From Hibiscus mutabilis (Eukaryota > Streptophyta > Magnoliopsida > Malvales > Malvaceae), in NCBI GenBank assembly GCA_019671005.1, contig CM033745.1, forward strand, positions 1,469,780-1,533,779: a stretch of 64,000 nucleotides of DNA, given 5' to 3'. The position numbers and the translations under genes are program-made. Each line of letters starts with the position of its first letter. The first letter of the stretch is position 1. The notes beneath the pieces are model-generated. The model was not told the origin of the DNA. It did not search any database and saw only the letters and a list, made by a program, of their open reading frames with translations. Shown here in pieces: positions 48,805 through 61,000 of the stretch.

Positions 48805-50339
48805 ATTACAATCTCAAAATCACCTTTGTAGAAAGGGTACCTTCTCCTAGTTTTGTTCCTCCTCCATTCATCAATTCTATCACAAATACAAAAAATGGCA
48901 GTCTGGAGAAACAGAAAAAGGAAATTGTTCAATCATGTCAATTTTAGAATAAAGGGCACCAGCCATATGGTCTATGTAAGCAAAAACTAAAAGGAGATAA
49001 GTATTCAAAGCAGATACAAATAACCATCCTATTCCAAGAAATTTATCAGGTATAAACATTTCATTCAGAAAAGCAAATGTAAATACAATGAAAAAGGCAA
49101 TAAAATTAAATCCATGTAAAAAGAGCACGAATAGCATTGGCATGGAAAGTAACATAAGGTAATCAAAGGTGATATAATAGAAGCAAAGAAGCTGAGAAAT
49201 GAGATAAATGTGGTTACCATAAGCAATGAGCAACATATTTTGAAGAAGCAACCGTGAAATTAAAACAAAAGGCTGGTGGGTGTTTAAAGGGGAAAAGAAA
49301 AACTAATTTTTGAAAGAGAAAACTCCAACCAGGGGGCAGAAAAAAGAAGGGTTCTTGAAGAAAAAACAGGGCCAATCAATGCAATGGCTGAGACAGGAGA
49401 AAACGTAGGGAACATGACAAAATGGCTCATAAAAAATGTAAAAAGCTAGCATTTAAAGAATGTCAAAAGGGAACAAAATCATAACCAAAATAATAAGGTG
49501 AAAAGGAAGGGAAATCAAATCCCATTATCATTTGGATACCAAGAAAACAAATGTGGCACCTACCTTAGAGTTTAATCAATGTGGGGCAGGTACTTCGAAT
49601 CTGCAACTCCAACAAACTCAATAAATGAACCATTTGAATCAATGAAACAAAGCCAGAACATGTAAAATCAAAGGAAGTGGATTTCTGGATACTTTGGGGT
49701 GATAGGATTGAAAGATGATGGTGTGTGAGTTTATACTTGAAAGCTTTTGGGGGAGAAGAGAATGAGATACAAAAAAAATGGTAAACGTGTGACACTTGCT
49801 TTTCCTTTTTGGGATTTCGTTGGAATTTGGATTTTGGTCTCATAAATTTATGATTGGTTCATAAGCATCCCACTACTGGTGATGAATTTAGCATCAGCAT
49901 TAGCATTGCTGTTGAATTTAAAATTTACATATTATGATAAAATTTAGACTTTTTATAGAATCTGATTTCTCTTTTATTACAAAAAGATTTTGTTGCTTCA
50001 AATATACATATAAGTTATTCAAAAAATGATTTTATAAACAAATTCTTATCCTAAGTTGGTCAATCTTTTGAACCAAAAGGTAGTCTCAGTGAAAAAGCGG
50101 ATAATATTCATACTAGGTGACTCATGGTCAATCTCTTTGTCCGCGAGATATGTGCATTGTCAAAGGGTTAAGATTATATATGAATAGTTACTAATTGTTA
50201 GTTAAACCAAAAGTTTTTTCTGATAATTTATTGCAATGAAGCAAAACTGATGAGTCTCATAAGCTTCTTCGTAATAATGCCAGCTCCAGGCAATGGTCTA
50301 TCAAGATTCCTGAGTTCTCCATAATCAACGTTGCCATCC
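48805..50339. other. TLC gene leader and divergent intergenic region
   Basis: By position the minus strand holds the 5' untranslated region of the TLC gene, perhaps with a leader intron (a pyrimidine-rich block lies at about 49720-49800 on the minus strand). The two frames at 48880-49251 and 49565-49843 show no domains. From about 49850 the sequence is A/T-rich up to the EC1 promoter. Confidence 0.4.
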
Positions 50340-50340
50340 C

Positions 50341-50349
50341 TATATAAAC
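50341..50349 (+). promoter_or_regulatory. TATA box of the EC1-like gene
   Basis: TATATAAAC lies 77 bases 5' of the ATG at 50426, a normal distance for a plant TATA box with a short leader. Confidence 0.55.
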
Positions 50350-50425
50350 CACAACAATTCACGGTCATTTCCATATGTATTGACAACCTATTTCCAGGCA
50401 AATAACCTATCGATATCTCTCAGAA

Positions 50426-50839
50426 ATGGGTTCCACTTCCAGGGTTTTCTTTCTTGCATTTGTGTTTGCAATGAGCATGCTTTTGATGGCTAAGGCAAGG
50501 CCATTGGACCTACCCAAGACGACAACAAGCGACCTGTTGGTTCGGTTGAAGTTGGATGAGGAATCATCCGACTGCTGGGACTCGTTGATTCAGCTTCAAT
50601 CGTGCACCGGAGAGCTTATTATGTTTTTCCTGAATGGTGAGACCGAAATCGGACAAGGCTGTTGCCAAGCGATTCGTACAATAAGTCATCAATGCTGGCC
50701 CAACATGATCGATGCGCTAGGCTTTACGACCGAAGAGACACACGTTCTCGAAGGCTACTGCGACCATGAAGATGATCAATCACCGCCGTCTGTCGCTCTT
50801 ACTAGTGAAGTTGGTTCCTCGAAAGTACTCAATCCCTAA
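50426..50839 (+). CDS. EC1: egg-cell-secreted EC1-like protein (prolamin-like, ECA1 family)
   Basis: EC1 proteins are small cysteine-rich proteins released by the egg cell on sperm arrival, where they activate sperm for gamete fusion. The intronless frame has 137 residues. Residues 1-24 are a signal peptide (VFFLAFVFAMSMLLMAKA). The six cysteines at 50, 60, 79, 80, 90 and 112 give the pattern C-x9-C-x18-CC-x9-C-x21-C. Signature CTGELIMFFLNGETEIG (60-76) and HQCWPNMIDALGFTTEE match the EC1 subgroup rather than other ECA1-type proteins. The gene has its own TATA box. Expression in the egg cell is inferred from the family, not seen in the sequence. Confidence 0.92.
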   Translation: MGSTSRVFFLAFVFAMSMLLMAKARPLDLPKTTTSDLLVRLKLDEESSDCWDSLIQLQSCTGELIMFFLNGETEIGQGCCQAIRTISHQCWPNMIDALGFTTEETHVLEGYCDHEDDQSPPSVALTSEVGSSKVLNP

Positions 50840-51455
50840 GTTGATCATCTGTTAATCTTATAATGGAATAACATGGCTAATGAAAAACCATACTTTGGGT
50901 ATGAATATTATATTGTCTTCTTCATTGCATATTTATTTCGAGTTGTTTGCATTTTAAATTCCAAAGATTAAAAAAACATATCAAGGTGAAACTATTAATA
51001 CTAAATTACTAATACGAGCTTGAATGTATAAAATGTATGGTAATATTATTTTGATCTTTTGAAGCCTTTAGGAATGTCCCTCCTTTGCCCAACGCAAAAA
51101 GGCCTTAGACTTTAAGAAACCAGACAAACAAAAAGGCCCATAGAGCAGAGCGAGATTCTAATGTGTCAGTTTTCATCCATAAAATACGCTACAAGTGTGC
51201 CCAAGTCCCAACATCCCAGATTGGATGTTGATAGAAAAAACATCCCAAAATGGACCCCCCGCCCTCACATGCGACAGGGACACCCATTGTTTTCATCTCT
51301 AATGTCATTTCTTCAAGCTTCTTAGATTATTTCGCTTGTTTTTCTTCACTTCTTTTTCTTTCATTTTTTTCATTACTTGTCGAGCATTTGACAAACTCAC
51401 ACCGTCCATTTCAAATGGGATTTGTCCCGTGGACACACGAGCAATCCAACCCGTA
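50840..51455. other. EC1 3' flank and spacer
   Basis: The 3' untranslated region of the EC1 gene, then spacer. A plus-strand frame (51250-51456, 68 residues) has no domain and is probably chance. The border to organelle-like DNA appears to be at about 51456-51480. Confidence 0.4.
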
Positions 51456-51663
51456 GGATTTCCTTTCCCTCTTTCCATTCTTACTTCCGAGGTTTCCCGG
51501 TAATAGGGAGATCCGTGAGAACTCTTACCCGAAGAAAGAGTGTGAATTGGTATAGAAATAAAGACTAGAGATAAACTCCTCTATCTACCACTTTCGTTAT
51601 AGGCTCAATCATAGTCAAAAGAAGTGTTTGATCCTATATAAAATAAAGAACCGCAATAACAAC

Positions 51664-51774
51664 TTAAGACTTTCTCCTTATGCGCATGTCTCAACAACAC
51701 AAAACGAGGGTTTCGCTCGTTATAGGATTTGACCAAACATCTAAAGACATGAGCTGACGACAGCCATGCGTACC
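51664..51774 (-). pseudogene. rrn18: mitochondrial small-subunit rRNA (rrn18) fragment
   Basis: The minus strand reads CATGGCTGTCGTCAGCTCATG, then ATGTTTGGTCAAATCCTATAACGAGCGAAACCCTCGTTTTGTGTTG-like sequence. This is the universal 1050-1110 region of small-subunit rRNA in its plant mitochondrial form (the plastid form reads TTGGGTTAAGTCC at that place). About 110 bases with several changes; clearly not functional. Confidence 0.8.
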
Positions 51775-52209
51775 CCAAAATAAAAAAGTATGTCGGAGAT
51801 AAAAATCACTACGGTTTATTTCATTATTTTTTGGCCGCATGAAGATCATATCTCTCTATCTATTCAAAGATCCAAGACATCTAGTTCAGTTGGTGACATT
51901 GGAGCAGAGGAATCTAGAGAACAAGAGCAGGAGAGAGAGGGTGAAGCTTTCATCCCGAGAAATTAATAGAGTACAAAACTTATCTTCAAGCTTTACCCTA
52001 TTTTGATCGTTTAGAGGGCGATGAGTCACTGAATAATTCTTTCGGATGTGCTGACCCACAGCGAGGCAGAGATGACTAAGTGACATATGGAATATGGCGA
52101 CGACAACAATAAACTCTTCTTTTCGATGCTCCCTCTGGGTTCGGGCTTGCCTTGCCTCTTTAAAAAATAGGGTCGTATGGGTCTATCTTCTCTGACTTGA
52201 CTCAGCTTG

Positions 52210-52280
52210 ACATACTTGACTTAGCGGTTAGAGTACCGTTTTCATAAGGTGAGAGTCGGTTCAAATCCAATAGTAGTCAA
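52210..52280 (+). pseudogene. trnM-CAU: plastid-type trnM(CAU) remnant
   Basis: ACATACTTGACTTAGCGGTTAGAGTA, the anticodon region CCGTTTTCATAAGG (anticodon CAT) and GGTTCAAATCCAATAGTAG follow the plastid elongator tRNA-Met, which plant mitochondria carry as a transferred copy. The acceptor stem no longer pairs at the end and three bases are missing before the T arm. Dead copy. Confidence 0.75.
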
Positions 52281-52319
52281 AACCGACCGAAACCGTTACT
52301 TTTGCCAGCACAGACCAAT

Positions 52320-52481
52320 ACTAGTTTGAAAGGCTCGTTGGAATTGATCCGCTACGGGATTTACATTATACGCAACAGAAGCACCTAAAGTACTAAACGG
52401 AATAGGTATTAGTTTGGTAATGGTTGGAGCAACAAACTCGGATTCGGCAAGAATCTTATTTTTGGTAGTGCGAAGGGGGAA
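52320..52481 (-). pseudogene. nad5: nad5 fragment (NADH dehydrogenase subunit 5)
   Basis: The minus strand encodes KNKILAESEFVAPTITKLI, then PIPFSTLGASVAYNVNPVA and DQFQRAFQTS without a break. This is a well-conserved internal part of mitochondrial NAD5. Sequence on both sides is unrelated, so only about 54 codons survive. The surrounding 80-residue frame is fortuitous. Confidence 0.85.
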
Positions 52482-52949
52482 TTGGCCCAAAAATTGGAAA
52501 GGGGTCACGATGCAGTCGGGCGCCGGCGGCTGACTCAAGTGCCCCCTGAACCGTGCAAAACCCTAAGCCCATATAGCCTTGACCCATAGATTTTTCCGCC
52601 AAGTTTTTTTGTCACTTTCTCACACTAAACTAAATTAAAAAAAGCTGTGCTGACTTACTATATACTGGTGTTAGTGGACTGACTGAATGAGCTGGAAATG
52701 GACTTTTCCTTGTTTTCGGGGGAAAAAGCAAGCGTCTGATAAGATAAATCAAGTCAATCAAGTTAATCAAGGACTAGGCTGCTTGAAGTGGGGGTGCCCC
52801 TATTGGGCTTGGCCCTTCCCCATAAAGCCTTACCGTCGGGGTATAAGTGCCCTCTTGCTACCAGTATGCAAGGGGTCATCCATAATATGGATCTCCTCTT
52901 ATATTGTTCCTACAAAAAGTCAAGTACGTATTTTATTTAAATCTTATTT

Positions 52950-53052
52950 CAATAAGGAATGAAATATTATGAAGCACTTTTCACTATTTCGGATAGTATT
53001 TATGGTTCTACCTTTTTCTTAGCAACTGCCTTTCATTTTCATGGTTTTCATG
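52950..53052 (+). pseudogene. cox3: cox3 fragment (cytochrome c oxidase subunit 3)
   Basis: The plus strand encodes MKYYEALFTISDSIYGSTFF then LATAF and HGFH, matching the segment of COX3 before its sixth helix. Homology stops abruptly after HGFH, and a small insertion lies in the ATGFHGFH region. About 33 codons survive. Confidence 0.82.
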
Positions 53053-53379
53053 CCCGAGCAGTTAGTTGTGAACAGTTTTTCCTGATGTGTCTTCCAAAAG
53101 AGCATTGGGCCTTTATGATGTGCTTCCTCTCGTGGACAGCGATATCTTTTCTACTGAGGCACACAAACTCTCATCGTGTCCCAGATCACATTTCGTGAAT
53201 CGAAAGGGGAAGCCTACTCATCCATCAGCTCATCTCGTAGACCGGTGGTCGTCTGACCAATTGGCTCGGACGCCTGGAAAAGTTATCGACCCTTGGCTAT
53301 AAAGTTAACTCCAGTCCTTACGTTACGAACCCCGACTTTGAACTCCATTCAGACCCTAGTTTTGTTTTACCCTTCAAAA

Positions 53380-53520
53380 ATGGAACTATTTATGAAATTT
53401 TCTCCCAGAGCTGCAGAACTATCGACTTTATTAGAAAGATGAATTAGCAACTTTTACATGAATTTTCAAGTGGATGAGATCGGTCGAGTGGTCTCAGTTG
53501 GAGATGGGATTTCAGGCCTA
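53380..53520 (+). pseudogene. atp1: atp1 5' fragment (ATP synthase alpha subunit)
   Basis: The plus strand reads FSPRAAELSTLLER, a stop, ISNFYMNFQVDEIGRVVSVG and DGI, the N-terminal part of mitochondrial ATP1. The family start (MEFSPRAAEL) is altered and a TGA stop interrupts at about 53440. Homology ends at GDGI. Confidence 0.85.
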
Positions 53521-53706
53521 AATGTTTGCCCCTTACGAACGTAATAGCTGAATTGACTAGTCTAGTCATCTCCTCTCCCTCTTCGCCAAGAATGAGAACT
53601 AAGAACATAGATACAATATATCCATATGGTACTAAACGAAGTAGGTCGATACCAATAACAGGAACCGAAAGTTGCTCTCTTTCATAAAGAAGAGCAAAAC
53701 TCTCGT

Positions 53707-56700
53707 TGTAATATCCTCAAAACTTGTATAAAAGAAGTTACTACAATGCCTTCATTTGATCCCTAATTGATTGAAATCAAAGTACTAGGTCTAGTTAATA
53801 AGGACTAGTATGTTATAAATAAAAAAGTGGCAACCTAAATTATAAGTGACCAAACCGAAACAAGTAACAAAATGAAGATGCATGGAAAATTCTTATATTC
53901 CTAAATGCCCCTACACATGTCATTAATTAGTAGATAATCAAGGGTAAATTAGTTATTTTGGGAGGAGTTAATTGATGATCTATTACCATCTTCTTCCTTA
54001 AGGGGCTGAATAGATGAACAAAATTGGGGAGAAAGGAATTGAGTGAGAAAACTCCATGTTCATAGATTCAAGCTTGAAATTGGAGGAATTGGAGTTGCTA
54101 GCATTCATATTATCTTGAAAGGAAGGTAAAATCTCTTCCTTAATGCATTATAGATTCAAATGATGCATGCAGATTTTAAGTTCTTGCTTGAATTACATGA
54201 ATTGGATGATTAGTTAGTGAATTGATGCCATGAACTAGATAAGAAGTTCAATTGATTGATCGATCCATGAAATGGTAGATTGCTTAGAATGAATCGAATG
54301 GCTTTTGGAAATTGATGTTGCCATTAACCAAATTGATGATGAATTGTTATGTTAGTTGCTGGAAAAACTTAGATGAACACTAGAATTGATGGTTGAAATG
54401 TGAATTGAAATTCTTGTTGCTGGAAATTCTAGAGAGATGATGTCTTATTGAATCAATTCGAAAATATTGCTCAATTACCCTATTTTTATGGGTTTGACAC
54501 ATAATTGGACTGACTTAGACATGTATGAATTAGTATATATGTTGGACAATCATGTTAGAATCCTTGTCTAAATGATTAATGAAGCTAGAATCTAGCTAAA
54601 GGAAAGTTATCTAGGAGACTCTATTTCGGGCATTGAGTTTAAAAATTTGTAGAAAATCACATAGACCAAATTAGAGAGTAAATCTTATATGTACAGAATC
54701 ATGAGTATGTCTAGTTTTATATACAACAAACAGAATCAATTACGAGTTATAAAATAGTTTGTAGAGATTAATCTCTAAGGATAATGCAAACTATACAATG
54801 GCATAATTTGGTATGCCTTTAAATAAAAAACTATATTAATTCACAATGAATAAAAATGTAAGGCCTATATGGTTAGAAGGAAAATTAAGTTAGCTTTCTA
54901 ATAGTGTAAACAGTTCGAAATTGGATATACGGAATAAAAGATATAAGCATTTAAGCAAGTAGTGCACATCTTTGCCAGGCAAGCAATGATCTTGATGTGT
55001 TGAATTGAATGCTTGAATGTATGTAGTCATATAATGACTTAAATGGTTGTTGGATTCTACCTAATACTATGCATTATATGTAATGATAGATCAAGTGGAA
55101 ATTGAAGAAAAAGGGGCTCACATAGATCAACAAGCTAGTAGAGGGAAAGTGATTTCAATCTGGGATCCACAATAGCTTAGAAAATTTATGTGAATGTAGT
55201 TTAAAGTTTTGGAAAGGACGATAACCTTTCCAAGTATTTCTTGATTTAAATTGCTTGTTGATTTCTAGTTTGAATGGTATAATGCGCATGCTCTTAAGCA
55301 TTTGTATGGTAAGTGTTCCTTTGAGGAACATTGGTGTGTTTACTTGATTGAAGCAATTGAATGATTACTTGATTGATAAGTATGCTTCCTTGATTTAATT
55401 GATTGTTGTAGCATGATCTTTGCTAACTTGATTTCCATTGTATTGAAGCATGCTATTTGTTAACTTAAAGACAACTCAATCTATTGATCTAATGACTTAT
55501 TGATAGATATGCGTTCATTGATTGTAAAATATTGATCATTGAGCAATTGGTATTGTGATTGGTATTAAACCATATTCGATTGAAAGGGGATATTGGCACT
55601 AAATGTGCACATTGAACCGAATCATGCTTCTAATTGAATGAAAGTGATAACTATTGTAAACCTTGGTCTCGAGTCGATCTTAGATATAGTTGGCATGCCA
55701 CATAGTCTATAGAGCTCATTATCGGGGTGGACTACGGTCTGGGATATTGGTCCCTAATTGGCGAAATGAGGAAAGTATTGTTATTGGTCATTGGCGACAG
55801 TATGAGGGATTTGACCAGTACTTTGTACCATATTGATTATTGTTATTGGCGACAGTTTGGTTGGGGACTCGAGTATCTAGACTGAGTAATCGATTCTCAA
55901 GGCTATACTTAAAATGAACTCTTACCTCATGTACATTGAATATATTGTTCCATTGAATTGCATTGATTGATAATAAAGGTAAATTGAATGCCATGAGCTA
56001 TTGATATTGAGGCATTGCTTGAATATTGCTTATATGAGATTGTTTGAGTTTGTGACAATGTTTGTGTTCAAATGACATGTTGTGCCTATTGTTATTCGAA
56101 TTGGATGATTGAGCATGTCTAAATTTCAATCCTTGTATTGATATTGGATTGATAATTAAGCAAATGCATCTAGTATGGTTTACATAGTTATTCGAATGGT
56201 TCCTTATTGATGGGAGAACCATATCATCTATTAGATGGTTCGTAGTTGAGACTTATTGTATTAATTGCCTTGTAACTTGAACTCACTCACTAAGCTTTGC
56301 TTAATCAAGTCTCTTTACTAGGATTGAGGTTGATATTGGATCCTATCCCGAAGTCTAAGCTCGTACAAGTCACATTTTGCTTGAAAGAGTATGTTTCTAT
56401 CTTGTTATAGTTCTCCTAGGATGGTGGCACCTAAGACATGTATATTCATGATCACTTAGTAATGGTTTGTATTAAATTAACTTCATCTATGATCTATAAA
56501 GAGTATTGTATGTATAAATGGATATGTATATACTTAATTAAGCTTGAATGCTTGTTAGCCTAATGTTAGATTCCCATGGTTGGATTATGCATGTATTGGT
56601 TGAATAAACCTATTGAAGTTGGCTAATTAATAACAAGTAAATGTAGTAACCTACATGTTTAGACATGAACCACTTTGGTCACTTATTGTCTTATTCGAAT

Positions 56701-57077
56701 GATGTACATAACAATGAAAACATGTATGATTGATTAAGGTCACATAGGTAAATGATGTAAATCACCTATTGGTATGCATAATAGCTACATTGAATGTTGA
56801 AATTTTCTATTGTGTTTTCCATCTAGATCGAATGGTTGCTTGAAGAACAAGTAAGTCCTAAATGATATTGATTATGATAACAAATTGCATTATGGGTCAT
56901 AATATATCTAGTTGGTGCATTATGCATTGTCTATTGGGTCCTCACCTATTCGAATACTTATTTAATGAGCAAGAAAGACTTAAAATGAATTAAACTCACT
57001 AGCTTTAATTAAATGGATCATTGATTAAAATTGTGGAAACTTACCTAATCCTACTAGGGTGGTTAGAGTATGTTACA
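53707..57077. mobile_element. LTR (solo) inserted in mitochondrial-like DNA, copy A
   Basis: It starts TGTAATATCCTCAAAACTTG and ends GTATGTTACA. The five flanking bases are CTCGT (53702-53706) and CTCGC (57078-57082), a target duplication with one mismatch. The start parallels TGTCATACCCCAAAAACCTG of the LTR at 39524, and internal words (GTTGGCATGCCACATAG, GGACTACGGTCTGGG) are shared with it. No gag/pol inside. The six-frame frames at 55788-56222 are not genes. Confidence 0.78.
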
Positions 57078-57119
57078 CTCGCCTATAAGATCAATGGAAA
57101 TAAATGACTCCCAATAATA

Positions 57120-57330
57120 AGAAAGAAATAGAAAGAATATCGAGTAGTGGCAAAAGGTTTAAAATAAGATGAGGGAACGCAAAGAGTGACATAGTGTTCG
57201 TGACCGAGAAAGAGAAAAATATGGGAGTTGGGTTGATTCCAAAATACGATAGACCCCTTGAGGTTTTCAAACGTGTAGGGAATCTTGCTTATCGATTGAA
57301 GTAGCTGGAAATAATAGAAGAGAAAGCTTA
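57120..57330 (+). pseudogene. Ty3/gypsy integrase C-terminal scrap, copy A (first)
   Basis: The plus strand encodes GLIPKYDRPLEVFKRVGNLA and YRLK, the conserved stretch near the end of gypsy integrase or chromodomain-adjacent region, then breaks. No other pol domains adjoin it. Confidence 0.65.
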
Positions 57331-57884
57331 ATACGAGTGAAGGAATATGTTTTTATTGCTTGCGACATAGCCCGAATGCAAACTAAGTAGGAACATTAGC
57401 TTAATACAAGAAACAGTAAAATAAAACTGGCTGTTGTAGTAAAACAAAACCTATACGAGATTCTGCCTCTACATGAGCTTCGTGTTCCCTTAAGATAATA
57501 CGTATCGTAGGCTATCCTCGGTCTTCTTCATTTTTGATGAAAAACAAATCAAATCTCTCGATATCCGAAAGCATTTTCCTGGCTCCCCTCTCTCTTATTT
57601 CGAGGATAGTGCCCCATACCAGCACTAAAGGATAACCTGAGATAAGGTATGGAACAAGTTTGATTATTTCGACTTGAGTCAACTTAAGTCCTGCTTTTGG
57701 AATTTATGTCGGAAAGAAAAGAGAAGTAGGTGGGGTCATGTAGTTAGCCCCAATAGTCTATCCCTCGGAGACGAAAGTAATTGAGAAAATGGGCATACCT
57801 TTTGATTTCCTTTGCTTCGTAAAGTAAACGACAATGGAAAGAGTAAAAAAAGAGTAGAAATTGCCCCTCCTAAGGTTCCAATTT

Positions 57885-58095
57885 TAGTTTGAGGGGGCAA
57901 CTCCCTTTACACTGGTATACGGGATGGACCTCCAAGTAGAAGTCGAATTGGGATCTCTGCGCATCTTGGCAGAAGATGACCTCTCAATGGCAGAAAAAAG
58001 GCAAGCCTGACTAGACTAGAGTTATTGAATGAAAAAAGGCTCGTCGCGTTGCGAAAATTAGAGAAAGTCGAGAATCATCGGTTACCTTTTGAATC
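57885..58095 (+). pseudogene. Ty3/gypsy integrase scrap, copy A (second)
   Basis: Encodes ATPFTLVYGMDLQVEVELGS and LRILAEDDLSMAE, then after a frameshift LNEKRLVALRKLEK. This is the region after the integrase core in gypsy elements (usual form TPFSLVYGMEAVLPIEVE). It lies in the opposite order to the first scrap relative to a normal pol, so the two were rearranged. Confidence 0.7.
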
Positions 58096-61000
58096 AAAGT
58101 AGCGGACGAGCTAAGTACTAAGACTATAGGGGCAAAGCTTCTACGACAGCTTATCTTCCTCGTCGCTTCTTTCTAGCGATAAAAAAGTGGATATCGGTAC
58201 CAAAATTGCTAATTAAGCTGTTACTACGGTTCTTTATTTTATATAGGATCAAACTTCCCTAATTGATTGAAATCAAAGTACTAGGTCTAGTTAATAAGGA
58301 CTAGTATGTTATAAATAAAAAGTGGCAACCTAAATTATAAGTGACCAAACCAAAACAAGTAACAAAATGAAGATGCATGGAAAATTCTTATATTCCTAAA
58401 TGCCCTACACATGTCATTAATTAGTAGATAATCAAGGGTAAATTAGTTATTTTGGGAGGAGTTAATTGATGATCTATTACCATCTTCTTCCTTAAGAAAT
58501 TTGAATAGATGAACAAAATTGGGGAGAAAGGAATTGAGTGAGAAAACTCCATGTTCATAGATTCAAGCTTGAAATTGGAGGAATTGGAGTTGCTAGCATT
58601 CATATTATCTTGAAAGGAAGGTAAAATCTCTTCCTTAATGCATTATAGATTCAAATGATGCATGCAGATTTTAAGTTCTTGCTTGAATTACATGAATTGG
58701 ATGATTAGTTAGTGAATTGATGCCATGAACTAGATAAGAAGTTCAATTGATTGATCGATCCATGAAATGGTAGATTGCTTAGAATGAATCGAATGGCTTT
58801 TGGAAATTGATGTTGCCATTAACCAAATTGATGATGAATTGTTATGTTAGTTGCTGGAAAAACTTAGATGAACACTAGAATTGATGGTTGAAATGTGAAT
58901 TGAAATTCTTGTTGCTGGAAATTCTAGAGAGATGATGTCTTATTGAATCAATTCGAAAATATTGCTCAATTACCCTATTTTTATGGGTTTGACACATAAT
59001 TGGACTGACTTAGACATGTATGAATTAGTATATATGTTGGACAATCATGTTAGAATCCTTGTCTAAATGATTAATGAAGCTAGAATCTAGCTAAAGGAAA
59101 GTTATCTAGGAGACTCTATTTCGGGCATTGAGTTTAAAAATTTGTAGAAAATCACATAGACCAAATTAGAGAGTAAATCTTATATGTACAGAATCATGAG
59201 TATGTCTAGTTTTATATACAACAAACAGAATCGAATTCTGAGTTATAAAATAGTTTGTAGAGATTAATCTCTAAGGATAATGCAAACTATACAATGGCAT
59301 AATTTGGTATGCCTTTAAATAAAAAACTATATTAATTCACAATGAATAAAAATGTAAGGCCTATATGGTTAGAAGGAAAATTAAGTTAGCTTTCTAATAG
59401 TGTAAACAGTTCGAAATTCAGATGTACGGAATAAAAGATATAAGCATTTAAGCAAGTAGTGCACATGCTGCCAGGCAGCAACAGTCTTGATGTGTTGAAT
59501 TGAATGCTTGAATGTATGTAGTCATATAATGACTTAAATGGTTGTTGGATTCTACCTAATACTATGCATTATATGTAATGATAGATCAAGTGGAAATTGA
59601 AGAAAAAGGGGCTCACATAGATCAACAAGCTAGTAGAGGGAAAGTGATTTCAATCTGGGATCCACAATAGCTTAGAAAATTTATGTGAATGTAGTTTAAA
59701 GTTTTGGAAAGGACGATAACCTTTCCAAGTATTTCTTGATTTAAATTGCTTGTTGATTTCTAGTTTGAATGGTATAATGCGCATGCTCTTAAGCATTTGT
59801 ATGGTAAGTGTTCCTTTGAGGAACATTGGTGTGTTTACTTGATTGAAGCAATTGAATGATTACTTGATTGATAAGTATGCTTCCTTGATTTAATTGATTG
59901 TTGTAGCATGATCTTTGCTAACTTGATTTCCATTGTATTGAAGCATGCTATTTGTTAACTTAAAGACAACTCAATCTATTGATCTAATGACTTATTGATA
60001 GATATGCGTTCATTGATTGTAAAATATTGATCATTGAGCAATTGGTATTGTGATTGGTATTAAACCATATTCGATTGAAAGGGATATTGGCACTAAATGT
60101 GCACATTGAACCGAATCATGCTTCTAATTGAATGAAAGTGATAACTATTGTAAACCTTGGTCTCGAGTCGATCTTAGATATAGTTGGCATGCCACATAGT
60201 CTATAGAGCTCATTATCGGGGGTGGACTACGGTCTGGGATATTGGTCCCTAATTGGCGAAATGAGGAAAGTATTGTTATTGGTCATTGGCGATGTATGAG
60301 GGATTTGACCAAGACTTTGTACCATATTGATTATTGTTATTGGCGACAGTTTGGTTGGGGACTCAGTATCTAGACTGAGTAATCGATTCTCAAGGCTATA
60401 CTTAAAATGAACTCTTACCTCATGTACATTGAATATATTGTTCCATTGAATTGCATTGATTGATAATAAAGGTAAATTGAATGCCATGAGCTATTGATAT
60501 TGAGGCATTGCTTGAATATTGCTTATATGAGATTGTTTGAGTTTGTGACAATGTTTGTGTTCAAATGACATGTTGTGCCTATTGTTATTCGAATTGGATG
60601 ATTGAGCATGTCTAAATTTCAATCCTTGTATTGATATTGGATTGATAATTAAGCAAATGCATCTAGTATGGTTTACATAGTTATTCGAATGGTTCCTTAT
60701 TGATGGGAGAACCATATCATCTATTAGATGGTTCGTAGTTGAGACTTATTGTATTAATTGCCTTGTAACTTGAACTCACTCACTAAGCTTTGCTTAATCA
60801 AGTCTCTTTACTAGGATTGAGGTTGATATTGGATCCTATCCCGAAGTCTAAGCTCGTACAAGTCACATTTTGCTTGAAAGAGTATGTTTCTATCTTGTTA
60901 TAGTTCTCCTAGGATGGTGGCACCTAAGACATGTATATTCATGATCACTTAGTAATGGTTTGTATTAAATTAACTTCATCTATGATCTATAAAGAGTATT

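Larger units (their letters stand above)
53761..58256. repeat. 4.5-kb tandem duplication, copy A
   Basis: Contains most of the LTR (from CCCTAATTGATTG) and 1.2 kb of organelle-like DNA with gypsy integrase scraps. It is repeated directly at 58257-62747. Confidence 0.95.

Noticed and set aside
52296..52538. nad5 as a functional gene
   Set aside because: Only about 54 codons match, with unrelated sequence on both sides; the same reasoning excludes functional cox3 and atp1 here.
55788..60715. Paired 68-86 residue minus-strand frames at 55788/60227 and 55998/60491 as a duplicated gene
   Set aside because: They lie inside an LTR, have no domain, and owe their identity to the 4.5-kb duplication; one pair also differs by a frameshift.
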